Under the pieces are notes generated by a model that was given only the letters and a program-made list of their open reading frames with translations, was not told the origin of the DNA and did not search any database. A stretch of DNA of 64,000 nucleotides from Pseudomonas protegens CHA0 (lineage in GTDB: Bacteria > Pseudomonadota > Gammaproteobacteria > Pseudomonadales > Pseudomonadaceae), in assembly GCF_000397205.1 (NCBI RefSeq), contig NC_021237.1, positions 1,427,001 to 1,491,000 on the forward strand, in the 5' to 3' direction. Position numbers and translations under genes: made by a program. Position 1 is the first letter of the stretch; each line of letters opens with the position of its first letter. Below are positions 53,933 to 62,494 of the stretch, piece by piece.

Positions 53933-54433
53933 ACGGTGGCGAAAATGCCGGGCCAGCAGGTGGTCGAGGGACAACACGCCCGGGCCGCGGGCCATCAACA
54001 GCAGGAAGATCGCCGCCCAGGTGCCGTGGGTCGGGTAGGCGTCCGGGTAGACGAAGAGCTGGATGGTCAGGGTCATCCCCAGCAACGCCAGGGCGGAAAA
54101 GCGCGTGGCCAGGCCCAGCAGGATCAGCATCGGGAAAAAATGTTCGGCAAATGCCGCCAGGTGCGCCGCCACTTCCGGCGTCAACAGGGGCACGTGGTAC
54201 TCGCTCTTGAACAGGGGAATGGTCGAGTCCGCCAGGCGCGGCCAGCCCAGCTGGAAGGTGCCATCGACCAGATCGACGGCCAGCCCCTCGACCTTGGTCT
54301 GTCCGGATTTCCAGAACACCGCGGCAATGGAAAAACGCGCGATAAAGGCGATCAGGCTGTAGGGAATGCGCTCAAACCCTTGAATGATCCGATTCACCAG
54401 TCCGGCAATGGGTGTTTCTGTCTGGGTGTTCAT
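53924..54433 (-). CDS. DoxX-family membrane protein of the bufferin operon
   Basis: 169 residues from the ATG at 54433, two bases after the bufC-like stop. Four hydrophobic helices (LIAFIARFSIAAVFWKSGQTKVEG, HLAAFAEHFFPMLILLGLATRF, LTIQLFVYPDAY, AAIFLLLMARGPGVLSLDHLLARHF) match DoxX proteins that accompany MNIO RiPP operons (HvfX-like). A terminal electron transfer or redox role in modification or export is inferred only. The last gene of the operon; its stop is within a repeat. Confidence 0.87.
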   Translation of the reverse strand: MNTQTETPIAGLVNRIIQGFERIPYSLIAFIARFSIAAVFWKSGQTKVEGLAVDLVDGTFQLGWPRLADSTIPLFKSEYHVPLLTPEVAAHLAAFAEHFFPMLILLGLATRFSALALLGMTLTIQLFVYPDAYPTHGTWAAIFLLLMARGPGVLSLDHLLARHFRHRPL

Positions 54434-54435
54434 GG

Positions 54436-55206
54436 TCAGGCCTTCTTCTGGGGTTGCAGGTCGATAAGAGCGCCGTGGCCGAGCAGCAGGCCCAGGCACT
54501 GGCCCAGGTCGAAGTCGGCCTGGGCGTCCAGGGCATGGGCCGCGGCGATTTCCAGCGGCCAGTGGTTGCGTAGGGCTTCAATGAAGGTCATGGCGCCGGT
54601 ATCCACGGCGATCACCTCGACCTCCAGGGCGTTGCGCAGCACCAGGGCGTTCTGCCCCTGCTGCAGGTCGAAAGCCGGCCAGGGCTGATCGCTCTGGTGC
54701 GCCGCCCACAGGCTCACTACGGCGTAGCCGGAGTGCAGGGTGCGCAGTGACGGATGCAGGAGCAGTTGCGCCTGGCCGAGGCGGTCGGGCTGGTTCATCG
54801 CCGCCAGTAGCCGTGACGGCTCCAGGGGGCGGGCGTCGGCGGCGTGGTAGGCCTCGACCCGCAGCCGTTCAAGGCGGGCCATGTCGGCCAGGTAGGGCAG
54901 GCCGGCGGCCGGCCCGAAGCCCTGGATAAAGTCGCCCAGGTCCCGGCCATAGTCGTTGAGCAGAGGGCTGGCGGGGGCGAAGTCCCGGATGTAGAGCGCG
55001 GCCATGGCGTTGAAAAACTCGCGACCAACCAATTGCATGACGACCGGGTATGACTCGGCCAGGGCGTTGCTCAACGAGGCCTGCACATTGTTGCGATAGA
55101 CCGCGAAGCGGCTGGCCGGATCGGCGCCGTTGCTGCTGGACAGCCCCTGTGGGCAGCCCGGTTCGGCGCTCAGCAGGGCCCTGGCGAATTCCCCCTGGCC
55201 ACTCAT
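54436..55206 (-). CDS. BufC/HvfC-like RiPP maturation partner (DUF2063)
   Basis: 256 residues. N-terminal DUF2063 domain ([29 protein letters not shown], about 33-61) and a C-terminal helical part. In MNIO RiPP operons such as Hvf and bufferin, this partner binds the precursor and presents it to the MNIO enzyme; that role is inferred here. Its start overlaps the bufB-like stop (ATGA), so the pair is translationally coupled. The family is often annotated as a DNA-binding-domain protein, which is misleading. Confidence 0.9.
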   Translation of the reverse strand: MSGQGEFARALLSAEPGCPQGLSSSNGADPASRFAVYRNNVQASLSNALAESYPVVMQLVGREFFNAMAALYIRDFAPASPLLNDYGRDLGDFIQGFGPAAGLPYLADMARLERLRVEAYHAADARPLEPSRLLAAMNQPDRLGQAQLLLHPSLRTLHSGYAVVSLWAAHQSDQPWPAFDLQQGQNALVLRNALEVEVIAVDTGAMTFIEALRNHWPLEIAAAHALDAQADFDLGQCLGLLLGHGALIDLQPQKKA

Positions 55207-56093
55207 GGCTGCACCTGGGCGCCGAGCAACAGCGCTTCTGCCTGGCTGGCCTCGGCCATCAGGGTGGCAAAGGCCGGCAGGTGGTTGTCGCGCTCGATCA
55301 GGGTGGCCATCGGGCCGATGAGCCCCAGCACCTCCTGGTACAGGGCCCAGACCGCAGCGTCGACCGGGGCGCCGTGATCGTCGATCAACAGCCGGTCACC
55401 GAGGCTGTCCCGGTCTTCGGCGAACCCGGCCAGATGAATCTCGCCCACCGCCTGCAGCGGCAGTGCTTGCAGGTAGGCCAGGGGATCGCGCTGGTGATTG
55501 ATGCACGACACATAGAGGTTGTTGACGTCCAGCAGCAGGCCGCAGCCGCTGCGCTGGACCACTTCGCGGATGAAGTCGGTCTCGTCCAGGGTCGAGCGTT
55601 GGAATTGCAGGTAGGTGGCCGGATTTTCCAGCAGCATGGTTCGTCCCAGTTGGTTCTGCACCTGGTCGATGTGCTCGCAGACCCGGCGCAAGGTGGGCCC
55701 GTCGTAGGCCAGGGGCAGCAGGTCGTTGAGGAACACCGGGCCGTGGCTGGACCAGGCCAGGTGTTCGGAAAAGGACTGGGGCTGATAGCGTTCGATCAAG
55801 CCGGCCAGCCGCTCCAGGTGAGCCAGGTCCAGGGAGCCTTCGCCACCGATGGACAGGCCGACACCGTGCAGCGACAGCGGGTAGCGTTCGCGGATCAGGC
55901 CCAGGTAATGGTGGAAAGGGCCGCCCGCCACCATGTAGTTCTCCGCATGCACCTCGAAGAAACCGATGTCGGGCCGCTGTTCCAGCACGTGTTTGAAATG
56001 CTCGGTCTTGAGCCCCAGCCCGGCGCGGGGCGGCAGGCTGGAGGCGCGCGCCTGAATGTCGTGGCCAGGGTGGTGCAGCGGGGCGGTGTTCAT
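55203..56093 (-). CDS. BufB/HvfB-like MNIO-family oxygenase (DUF692)
   Basis: 296 residues from the ATG at 56093 (a GTG nine bases upstream is possible). Multinuclear non-heme iron oxidase of the DUF692 family that modifies Cys residues of RiPP precursors, to thiooxazoles in bufferins. Metal-ligand-type residues are visible in [10 protein letters not shown] (about 45-55), [10 protein letters not shown] (about 74), [25 protein letters not shown] and LIDDHGAPV. It shares four bases with the bufC-like gene and follows the precursor gene by 25 bases. Confidence 0.92.
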   Translation of the reverse strand: MNTAPLHHPGHDIQARASSLPPRAGLGLKTEHFKHVLEQRPDIGFFEVHAENYMVAGGPFHHYLGLIRERYPLSLHGVGLSIGGEGSLDLAHLERLAGLIERYQPQSFSEHLAWSSHGPVFLNDLLPLAYDGPTLRRVCEHIDQVQNQLGRTMLLENPATYLQFQRSTLDETDFIREVVQRSGCGLLLDVNNLYVSCINHQRDPLAYLQALPLQAVGEIHLAGFAEDRDSLGDRLLIDDHGAPVDAAVWALYQEVLGLIGPMATLIERDNHLPAFATLMAEASQAEALLLGAQVQP

Positions 56094-56118
56094 CGTCGAC
56101 ACTCAGGCAGGCGCAGGA

Positions 56119-56421
56119 TCAGGGCTTGGCTTTGAAGGCTTCGAGCTGGCCGAAACCGGTAGGCGAGGTACTGCTGGCGGTTTTCTCGCAACTGCCCTTG
56201 GGTACCAGCTTCCAGGCGTTGGCCTGGTCGTTGACCTTGGAGGTCCCGGCGCAGGTGGTGCCGGCGCCCGCGGCGCAATCGTTCTTGCCCTTCATGGCCA
56301 CGCCGAAGCACTTTTCCATGTCGTCCGCGGCATGGGCGGTGGTGGGCAGGGCGGCGACGCTGAGGGCAGAGCCCAGGGCCAGGACCAGGGCAGTGGCGGA
56401 CAGGGTACGAGTGTTGCTCAT
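56119..56421 (-). CDS. BufA1-type (DUF2282) RiPP precursor, four Cys
   Basis: 100 residues with GGAG seven bases upstream of the ATG. Signal peptide cleaving at THAHA-like AHA-AD (about 31), then a Cys-bearing core with Cys38, Cys49, Cys57 and Cys78 (motifs [28 protein letters not shown]) typical of DUF2282 bufferin precursors. After modification by the MNIO enzyme the Cys groups chelate copper in the periplasm; the metal and the modification are inferred from the family. The first gene of a four-gene operon. Confidence 0.9.
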   Translation of the reverse strand: MSNTRTLSATALVLALGSALSVAALPTTAHAADDMEKCFGVAMKGKNDCAAGAGTTCAGTSKVNDQANAWKLVPKGSCEKTASSTSPTGFGQLEAFKAKP

Positions 56422-56530
56422 GATGTTTCTCCAGTGCGGTTGGGGTAAGGAAGCATCTGTGCTTGCTTACCCCTCTAGAGAAGGCTCATGGGGATTCGTT
56501 ACAGCCCGGGGCAGTTTTTTATCCCGGAAT
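56422..56530 (-). promoter_or_regulatory. bufferin operon promoter region
   Basis: 109 bases between the livF terminator and the bufA1-like start. It must contain the operon promoter on the minus strand; no sigma or metal-responsive operator could be fixed. A cttgcttacccctctagag stretch lies at 56462-56480. Confidence 0.45.
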
Positions 56531-56562
56531 AAAAAAAACGGCCCCGAAGGGCCGTTTTCAGT
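56531..56562 (-). terminator. bra operon terminator
   Basis: aacggccc (56537-56544) and gggccgtt (56549-56556) close a CGAA-type loop; the minus strand continues into eight T residues. Confidence 0.92.
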
Positions 56563-56573
56563 GACGCAGGTGC

Positions 56574-57275
56574 TTAGCCGCCCAGGTAGGCTTCACGCAC
56601 CTTCGGATCGGTCAGCAGCGATTCACCGGTGCCTTGCATCACCACCCGGCCGTTCTCCAGCACATAGGCACGGTCGGCGATCTTCAGCGCCTGGTTGGCG
56701 TTCTGCTCTACCAGGAACACCGTCACGCCGTCGCGGCGCAGCTGTTCGATGATGTCGAAGATCTGCTGGATGATGATCGGCGCCAGGCCCAGGGACGGTT
56801 CGTCCAGCAGCAGCAGCTTGGGTTTGCTCATCAGCGCACGGCCGATGGCGAGCATCTGCTGTTCGCCGCCGGACATGGTGCCGCCGCGCTGGGTGAAGCG
56901 CTCCTTGAGCCGCGGGAACAGCTCCAGGACCTTGTCCATCTGCTCCTGGTAGTCGCCCTTGTCGGTGAAGAAGCCGCCCATGGCGAGGTTCTCTTCCACG
57001 GTCAGGCGGGCGAATACCCGGCGGCCTTCCGGCACCACGGCAATGCTCTTGCGCATGATCTGCGCCGAGCTTTGCCCCACCAGTTCTTCACCCAGGTAAC
57101 GGATGCTGCCGCTGTGGGCCTGGGGCGAGCCGCAGAGGGTCATCAGCAGGGTGGACTTGCCGGCACCGTTGGCGCCGATCAGGGTGACGATCTCGCCCTG
57201 GCGGATCTCGACGTTGACGCTGTGCAACGCCTGGATCTTGCCGTAGAAGGTGGAAACGTTTTCGAACTGCAGCAT
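56574..57275 (-). CDS. braG: Branched-chain amino-acid ABC ATPase BraG/LivF
   Basis: 233 residues. Walker A is GANGAGKST (about 33-41), the signature TMSGGEQQMLAIGRAL (about 134-149), and Walker B KLLLLDEPSLGLAP. The second ATPase of the high-affinity leucine/isoleucine/valine transporter. It begins immediately after the stop of the other ATPase gene (TAA-ATG). In P. aeruginosa the same order is braCDEFG. The last gene of the operon, terminated at 56531. Confidence 0.95.
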   Translation of the reverse strand: MLQFENVSTFYGKIQALHSVNVEIRQGEIVTLIGANGAGKSTLLMTLCGSPQAHSGSIRYLGEELVGQSSAQIMRKSIAVVPEGRRVFARLTVEENLAMGGFFTDKGDYQEQMDKVLELFPRLKERFTQRGGTMSGGEQQMLAIGRALMSKPKLLLLDEPSLGLAPIIIQQIFDIIEQLRRDGVTVFLVEQNANQALKIADRAYVLENGRVVMQGTGESLLTDPKVREAYLGG

Positions 57276-58043
57276 TTACGCTTCCCCCAGGTAGGCTTTG
57301 ATCACTTCGGGATTGTCGCGGATCTGTTCCGGCGTGCCGTCGGCCAGGGGCGTGCCCTGGTTGATCACCACGATATGGTCGGAAATGCTCATGACCAGTT
57401 TCATGTCGTGTTCGATCAGCAGCACGGTGACGTTGTGCTCTTCGCGCAGCACACTGATCAGCGCTTTGAGGTCCTCGGTTTCCTTGGGGTTGAGGCCGGC
57501 GGCTGGCTCGTCGAGCATGAGGATCCGCGGGCGGGTCATCATGCAGCGGGCGATTTCCAGGCGCCGTTGCTGACCATAGGCCAGGGTGCCGGCGGGGCGG
57601 TTGGCAAACTCCCGCAGGTTGACCTTGTCCAGCCAGTAGCCGGCGTACTCCATGGCCTCGCGCTCGCTCTTGCGAAACGCCGGGGTCTTGAACAGCCCGG
57701 AGAGGAAGTTGGTGTTCAGGTGCCGGTGCTGGGCGATCAACAGGTTCTCGACCGCGGTCATGTCCTTGAACAGCCGCACGTTCTGGAAGGTACGCACCAC
57801 GCCCTTGCGGGCGATCTTGTGGCCCGGCAGGCCTTCGATCGGCTCGCCGTCCAGGAGGATGCTGCCGGCGCTGGGCTGGTAGAAACCGGTCAGGCAGTTG
57901 AACACCGTGGTCTTGCCGGCACCGTTCGGGCCGATCAATGCCACCACTTGTTTTTCCTTGACGGTCAGGGCCACTCCGTTGACCGCCAGCAGGCCGCCGA
58001 AGCGCATCGACAGGCCGGTTACTTTGAGGATCTCACGGCTCAT
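57276..58043 (-). CDS. braF: Branched-chain amino-acid ABC ATPase BraF/LivG
   Basis: 255 residues. Walker [10 protein letters not shown] (about 38-46), signature [15 protein letters not shown] (about 155-169), Walker [15 protein letters not shown]. LivG-type long insert is visible between ([20 protein letters not shown]). Its start overlaps the stop of the braE-like gene (ATGA). It pairs with BraG. Confidence 0.95.
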   Translation of the reverse strand: MSREILKVTGLSMRFGGLLAVNGVALTVKEKQVVALIGPNGAGKTTVFNCLTGFYQPSAGSILLDGEPIEGLPGHKIARKGVVRTFQNVRLFKDMTAVENLLIAQHRHLNTNFLSGLFKTPAFRKSEREAMEYAGYWLDKVNLREFANRPAGTLAYGQQRRLEIARCMMTRPRILMLDEPAAGLNPKETEDLKALISVLREEHNVTVLLIEHDMKLVMSISDHIVVINQGTPLADGTPEQIRDNPEVIKAYLGEA

Positions 58044-59296
58044 TTGCGCAGCTCCATGTGAGGACGTTGCATGGGCAGCAGACCTTGAGGACGCCAGATC
58101 ATCATCAGCACCATCATGGCGCCGAACATCAACATCCGGTATTCGCTGAATTCACGCATCATTTCAGGCAAGAGGATCATCACGATCGCCGCCAGGATCA
58201 CTCCCAGCTGCGAGCCCATGCCACCCAGCACGACGATGGCGAGGATGATCGCCGACTCGATGAAGGTGAAGGACTCCGGGGTTACCAGGCCTTGGCGCGC
58301 GGCGAAGAAGCTGCCGGCGAAACCGGCGAACGCGGCGCCCAGGGTAAAGGCCGAGAGCTTGATCACGGTGGGGTTCAGGCCCAGGGCACGGCAGGCGATC
58401 TCGTCTTCACGCAAGGCTTCCCAGGCACGGCCGATGGGCATGCGCAGCAGGCGATTGATGACGAATAGCGCCGCCAGTGCCAGCAGCAGGGCCACCAGGT
58501 AGAGGAAGATCACCTTGTTGATCGAGTTGTACTGCAGGCCGAAGAACTCGTGGAAGGTCTGCATGCCTTCTGCTGCCTTGCGCTCGAAGGTCAGGCCGAA
58601 GAAGGTCGGCTTCTCGATGTTGCTGATGCCGTTGGGGCCGCCGGTGAGATCGGTCATGTTGCGCAGCAGCAGACGGATGATCTCGCCAAAGCCCAGGGTC
58701 ACGATTGCCAGGTAGTCACCCCGCAGGCGCAGCACCGGGAAGCCCAGCAGGAAGCCGAAAGTGGCCGCCATCAGGCCGGCGATCGGCAGGCAGATCCAGA
58801 AGCTCAGGCCGAAGTAGTGCGACAGCAGCGCATAGCTGTAGGCGCCGACGGCGTAGAAACCCACGTAACCCAGGTCCAGCAGGCCGGCCAGGCCGACCAC
58901 GATGTTCAGGCCCAGGCCCAGCATCACGTAGATCAGGATCAGCGTGGCAATGTCCACCGCCCCGCGGGAGCCGAAGAACGGCCAGACCAGGGCGCCAAGG
59001 ATCAACGCCAGGATGATCCAGCGCTGGGTGCTGGGCAGGGTCAGGAAGTTGCTGGCCTTGGCCGGGATCAACGGCATGCTGGGAGATGACTTCCAGGCGG
59101 CGCTGATCTGGCTATGGAACAGCACCCGCAGGAACATCAGCACCGAGCACACCGCGATGGTGGCAAGAATGGTCGGGCTGGTGTTGTGGACTTCCAGGTT
59201 GATGCCGACGATGGTCAGTTTCAGGCCTAGCACCGGGTAGGCGACAGCCCAGACCAACAAGGCGCTGAACAGCGCCGATTTAAGATTCCTAGTCAT
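58040..59296 (-). CDS. braE: Branched-chain amino-acid permease BraE/LivM
   Basis: 418-residue inner-membrane permease with an N-terminal extension typical of pseudomonad BraE, then ~10 hydrophobic helices ([27 protein letters not shown] near 130-157 is the hallmark). The LivM-type loop [19 protein letters not shown] faces the ATPase. Start and stop overlap neighbours by four bases on both sides. Confidence 0.95.
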   Translation of the reverse strand: MTRNLKSALFSALLVWAVAYPVLGLKLTIVGINLEVHNTSPTILATIAVCSVLMFLRVLFHSQISAAWKSSPSMPLIPAKASNFLTLPSTQRWIILALILGALVWPFFGSRGAVDIATLILIYVMLGLGLNIVVGLAGLLDLGYVGFYAVGAYSYALLSHYFGLSFWICLPIAGLMAATFGFLLGFPVLRLRGDYLAIVTLGFGEIIRLLLRNMTDLTGGPNGISNIEKPTFFGLTFERKAAEGMQTFHEFFGLQYNSINKVIFLYLVALLLALAALFVINRLLRMPIGRAWEALREDEIACRALGLNPTVIKLSAFTLGAAFAGFAGSFFAARQGLVTPESFTFIESAIILAIVVLGGMGSQLGVILAAIVMILLPEMMREFSEYRMLMFGAMMVLMMIWRPQGLLPMQRPHMELRK

Positions 59297-60216
59297 ACTT
59301 TCTCAACCTCCGGACGGCCCAGAATGCCGGTCGGACGGAACAACAGCACCAGAACCAACAGGCCGAACGCCACGACGTCCTTGTACTGGTCGCCGAACAC
59401 GTCGGCACCAAAGGCTTCGGCCACCCCCAGCACCAGCCCGCCGAGCATCGCGCCCGGGATACTGCCGATGCCGCCCAAGACCGCTGCAGTGAAGGCCTTC
59501 AGGCCCACCAGGAAACCGGCGTTGGGGTTGATCACACCGTATTGCATGCTCAGCAGCACGGCGGCGATGGCCGCCAGCGCGGCGCCGATCACGAAGGTCA
59601 GGGCGATGATGTTGTTGGTATTGATCCCCAGGAGGTTGGCCATCTTGATGTCCTCGGCACAGGCGCGGCAGGCGCGACCCAGGCGAGAACGGGAGATGAA
59701 CAGCGTCAGGCCGAGCATGGCGATGAGGGTCACCACGAATACCACGATCTGCATGTAGGAAATCAGCACTTCATGTGCGCCGCCTGGCCCGATGGAGAAG
59801 TTGCCCGGGATCAGGTTGGGAATGGATTTGTCCTTGGAGTCCTGCGCCAGCAGAACGGTGTTCTGCAGGAAGATCGACATGCCGATGGCGGAGATCAGCG
59901 GGATCAGGCGGTTACTACCCCGCAAGGGGCGGTAGGCGATCCGTTCGATGCTGTAGCCGTAGGCACTGGTGACGACGATGCTCGCGATGAAGGCTGCGGT
60001 CATCAACAGCGGGACGCTGTCGAGTCCCATCATGGCCAGCCCGGCGATGGCGATGAACGCCACGTAGGAACCGATCATGTACACCTCGCCGTGGGCGAAG
60101 TTGATCATTCCAATGATGCCGTAAACCATCGTATAGCCGATGGCGATCAGGGCATACGTGCTGCCAACGGTGAGACCGTTAACCAGCTGTTGGAAAAAGT
60201 GATAGATGTCAGGCAT
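59293..60216 (-). CDS. braD: Branched-chain amino-acid permease BraD/LivH
   Basis: 307-residue permease. Eight or so helices begin with [41 protein letters not shown] (about 10-50), strongly LivH-like; [16 protein letters not shown] is the ATPase-docking loop. Overlaps braE by four bases (ATGA-like). A 230-base gap with a terminator-like hairpin separates it from braC. Confidence 0.95.
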   Translation of the reverse strand: MPDIYHFFQQLVNGLTVGSTYALIAIGYTMVYGIIGMINFAHGEVYMIGSYVAFIAIAGLAMMGLDSVPLLMTAAFIASIVVTSAYGYSIERIAYRPLRGSNRLIPLISAIGMSIFLQNTVLLAQDSKDKSIPNLIPGNFSIGPGGAHEVLISYMQIVVFVVTLIAMLGLTLFISRSRLGRACRACAEDIKMANLLGINTNNIIALTFVIGAALAAIAAVLLSMQYGVINPNAGFLVGLKAFTAAVLGGIGSIPGAMLGGLVLGVAEAFGADVFGDQYKDVVAFGLLVLVLLFRPTGILGRPEVEKV

Positions 60217-60446
60217 TACAACGCTCCTAAAAACCTGATACGCATTTCACTGGTGGAGTCATTTTCCCGCCCAGGCCCCGTGGATCTGCACCCACTTCGG
60301 GCTGGGTTTTGCCAGCGAACCGCTGATGACGGTTTTGAGATTTTCAGGTGGGCGGGATTCCGGATCACGGAACACAGGCCCATACATTCGTAAAACAAAG
60401 CCCACGGCACGCCGTGGGCTTTATTGGCAGTCAGTCAGGCCGTGCC
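60217..60446. other. braC-braD intergenic region
   Basis: 230 bases. No gene is supported. It contains the terminator-like hairpin just after braC (60396-60424). Confidence 0.5.
60396..60424 (-). terminator. Terminator-like hairpin after braC
   Basis: agcccacggc (60399-60408) and gccgtgggct (60411-60420) form a nearly loop-less stem; the minus strand then continues TTTGTTTTA. It likely gives partial termination, so braC is expressed above the downstream permease genes. Confidence 0.75.
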
Positions 60447-61574
60447 TTACTGAGGGGAAACTTCGGTTTTAGGTTTGCCGAAGTGCCACTCGTAGACCAC
60501 GAACTTGAAGTCTTTCAAGTCGCCCTTGGCGTCGAAGCTCAGGTCGCCGGTAGGGGTCTTGAAGGTGCCGGCGTGGATGGCTTCAGCCACCTTGGCCGCG
60601 TCTTCGCTCTTGGCGTTGGTGATGGCGCCGGCGATGACTTCAACTGCGGAGTAGGAAGGGAATACGAAAGGACCGCTCGGGTCTTCTTTCTTGGCCTTGA
60701 ACGCGTCAGCCAGGGCCACGTTGGCCGGGTCCTGGTCGAAGGATTTAGGCAGGGTGACCAGCAGGCCTTCGGAAGCATCCTTGGCGATCTGCGAAATGGA
60801 GTCGTTACCCACGCCTTCCGGGCCCATGAACTTGGCCTTCAGGCCTTTCTCCTGGGATTGGCGCAGGATCAGGCCCAGCTCAGGGTGGTAGCCGCCGTAG
60901 TAGACGAAATCGACGTTGGCCTGCTTGAGCTTGGCGATCAGCGAAGAGAAGTCCTTGTCGCCGGCGTTGATGCCTTCGAATACGGCGACCTTGGTGCCTT
61001 TCTTCTCCAGGGTCTGCTTCACGGCGGTGGCGATGCCTTCACCGTACTGCTGCTTGTCGTGGAGCACGGCAACCACTTTGGGTTTCACGTGGTCGGCGAT
61101 GTAGTTACCGGCGGCCGGGCCCTGGGCGCTGTCCAGGCCAATGGTGCGGAACACCATCTTGTAACCACGGGCGGTGATGTCCGGGCTGGTGGCAGCCGGG
61201 GTGATCATGATCACGCCTTCGTCTTCGTAGATGTCGGAAGCAGGTTGAGTGGAGCTGGAGCACAGGTGGCCGACCACGTACTTGACGCCATCGTTGACCA
61301 CTTTGTTGGCGACTGCCACGGCTTGCTTGGGATCACAGGCATCGTCGTATTCAACGGCTTCGAGCTTCTTGCCGTTGACGCCGCCTTTGGCGTTGATCTG
61401 TTCGATGGCCATTTTCGCGCCACTGAACTGCATGTCGCCGTATTGGGCTACAGGGCCGGTCTTGGGGCCGGCGATACCGATCTTGATGGTGTCAGCTGCG
61501 AACGAATGGCTGGCAACCCCGGCCAGGACCATAGCGGCAAACAGTTTGGAAATCTGCTTAGTAGCCTTATTCAT
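60447..61574 (-). CDS. braC: Branched-chain amino-acid-binding protein BraC
   Basis: 375-residue periplasmic LIV-binding protein with a signal peptide (KLFAAMVLAGVASHSFAAD). The type I solute-binding fold has IKIGIAGPKTGPVAQYGDMQFSGAKMAIEQINAKGGVNGKKLE (about 28-68) and a BraC/LivK Cys pair region with DDACDPKQAVAVANKVV (about 75). GGAG five bases before the ATG is a good ribosome site. It is the substrate receptor of the operon; the DNA upstream holds a 16-bp palindrome (61677-61692). Confidence 0.95.
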   Translation of the reverse strand: MNKATKQISKLFAAMVLAGVASHSFAADTIKIGIAGPKTGPVAQYGDMQFSGAKMAIEQINAKGGVNGKKLEAVEYDDACDPKQAVAVANKVVNDGVKYVVGHLCSSSTQPASDIYEDEGVIMITPAATSPDITARGYKMVFRTIGLDSAQGPAAGNYIADHVKPKVVAVLHDKQQYGEGIATAVKQTLEKKGTKVAVFEGINAGDKDFSSLIAKLKQANVDFVYYGGYHPELGLILRQSQEKGLKAKFMGPEGVGNDSISQIAKDASEGLLVTLPKSFDQDPANVALADAFKAKKEDPSGPFVFPSYSAVEVIAGAITNAKSEDAAKVAEAIHAGTFKTPTGDLSFDAKGDLKDFKFVVYEWHFGKPKTEVSPQ

Positions 61575-61914
61575 AGTGCTCCACTCTTACTGTTGTAATT
61601 TTTATAGTTCCGGCGGCCTTGGTCGCAGAACCGAATCAGATATTTCGTGAATACCCGTCGGAAAATGCCCCTGGCAACTGTACCGGTACAGTGTAGAGCG
61701 CCGGTTGTTCGCTTGAAAAGCTGGCTGCTGGGGGCAAAAACGCGGGGTGTCGCTTAATTGAAAGAAAAAGACAGATTTGCGGCGTGGCTTGCGCCCGGTT
61801 CGGCGTCAGTCCCTGGCGCTTCTGAGCTTCTCGATCGGTGTCGCGCTTGCTTCTGGGTTTTTCTGCCAGAGCCCCGACGTTATGATTGCGCCGATTTCAT
61901 TTCTGGACAGTCCC
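61575..61914. promoter_or_regulatory. braC-DUF2288 divergent region
   Basis: 340 bases between divergent braC and the DUF2288 gene. The perfect palindrome at 61677-61692 is the main feature; AT-rich DNA near 61595-61650 suits the braC promoter on the minus strand. Confidence 0.5.
61677..61692. promoter_or_regulatory. 16-bp perfect palindrome upstream of braC
   Basis: ACTGTACCGGTACAGT equals its own reverse complement. It lies 103-118 bases before the braC ATG and about 225 bases before the DUF2288 start. It resembles dyad operators of GntR/MocR-type regulators; the cognate protein is unknown. Confidence 0.7.
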
Positions 61915-62220
61915 ATGACTCAAGAACCTAGCACCCTCTATGCCAAGCTGCTTGGTGAGACCGCATCTATCAGCTGGAAGGAACTGGAGCCGTTCTTCGC
62001 CAAGGGTGCCCTATTGTGGGTCGAGGCTGACCTGGATCTGATCGAGGCGGCCCAGGCCGTGGCCGAGAACCAGGCAGAAAAAGTGGCGGCCTGGCTGGCC
62101 GAAGGAAAGGTCGAGAAACTGTCTGCGACGCGGGCATCCGATCTGCTGGAACGTGATCCGACGCTGTGGGCGGTGGTGGTTTCACCCTGGATCCTGATCC
62201 AGGAAAGGGCATCGCGCTAA
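61915..62220 (+). CDS. DUF2288 protein
   Basis: 101 residues from the ATG at 61915 (MTQEPSTLYAKLLGE); longer in-frame upstream sequence does not look homologous. It is an all-helical small protein with family blocks ISWKELEPFFAKGALLWVEADLDLIEAA (about 15-44) and LWAVVVSPWILIQE at the C-terminus. Function unknown. PA1075-like position next to braC. A terminator-like hairpin follows. Confidence 0.85.
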   Translation: MTQEPSTLYAKLLGETASISWKELEPFFAKGALLWVEADLDLIEAAQAVAENQAEKVAAWLAEGKVEKLSATRASDLLERDPTLWAVVVSPWILIQERASR

Positions 62221-62305
62221 GAGCGTGCACCGATAAGGGGCAGGTTTTTGTCGGACAAAAGTGTGTAGCCGAGTAACCGTGAATCCAGTGATGGCACCTT
62301 GCCGT

Positions 62306-62334
62306 AGAGAAAGGCCCCACGGGCTTTTCTCTCA
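62306..62334 (+). terminator. Hairpin downstream of the DUF2288 gene
   Basis: agagaaa-ggcccc and gggc-tttctct pair around cac; tttctctcag follows. It may act as a bidirectional terminator for DUF2288 and the tubulin-like gene. Confidence 0.6.
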
Positions 62335-62417
62335 GGGTGACGTTCACGGAAGGGGAACAGTTTCAAGCGCAGCCGACGAGCTGCTTAATTGTTTCGCGAT
62401 GTGAGTAAATTGACCAT

Positions 62418-62488
62418 TCGCCAGCCAGCCGGCTCCCACAGGACAGCAGGTTTTTCCCTGCCGTGCAGGAGCCGGCTGGCCGGCGAAG
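62418..62488. repeat. REP pair, diverged subtype
   Basis: gccagccggctcccacag (62423) faces caggagccggctggccggc (62466), in inverted orientation around ggtttttccctgccg. It follows the tubulin-like gene. Confidence 0.8.
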
Positions 62489-62494
62489 CCCTTC

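Noticed and set aside
61777-61914. An N-terminal extension of the DUF2288 protein.
   Set aside because: The extension lacks homologous character and includes a promoter-like region; the family begins at 61915.
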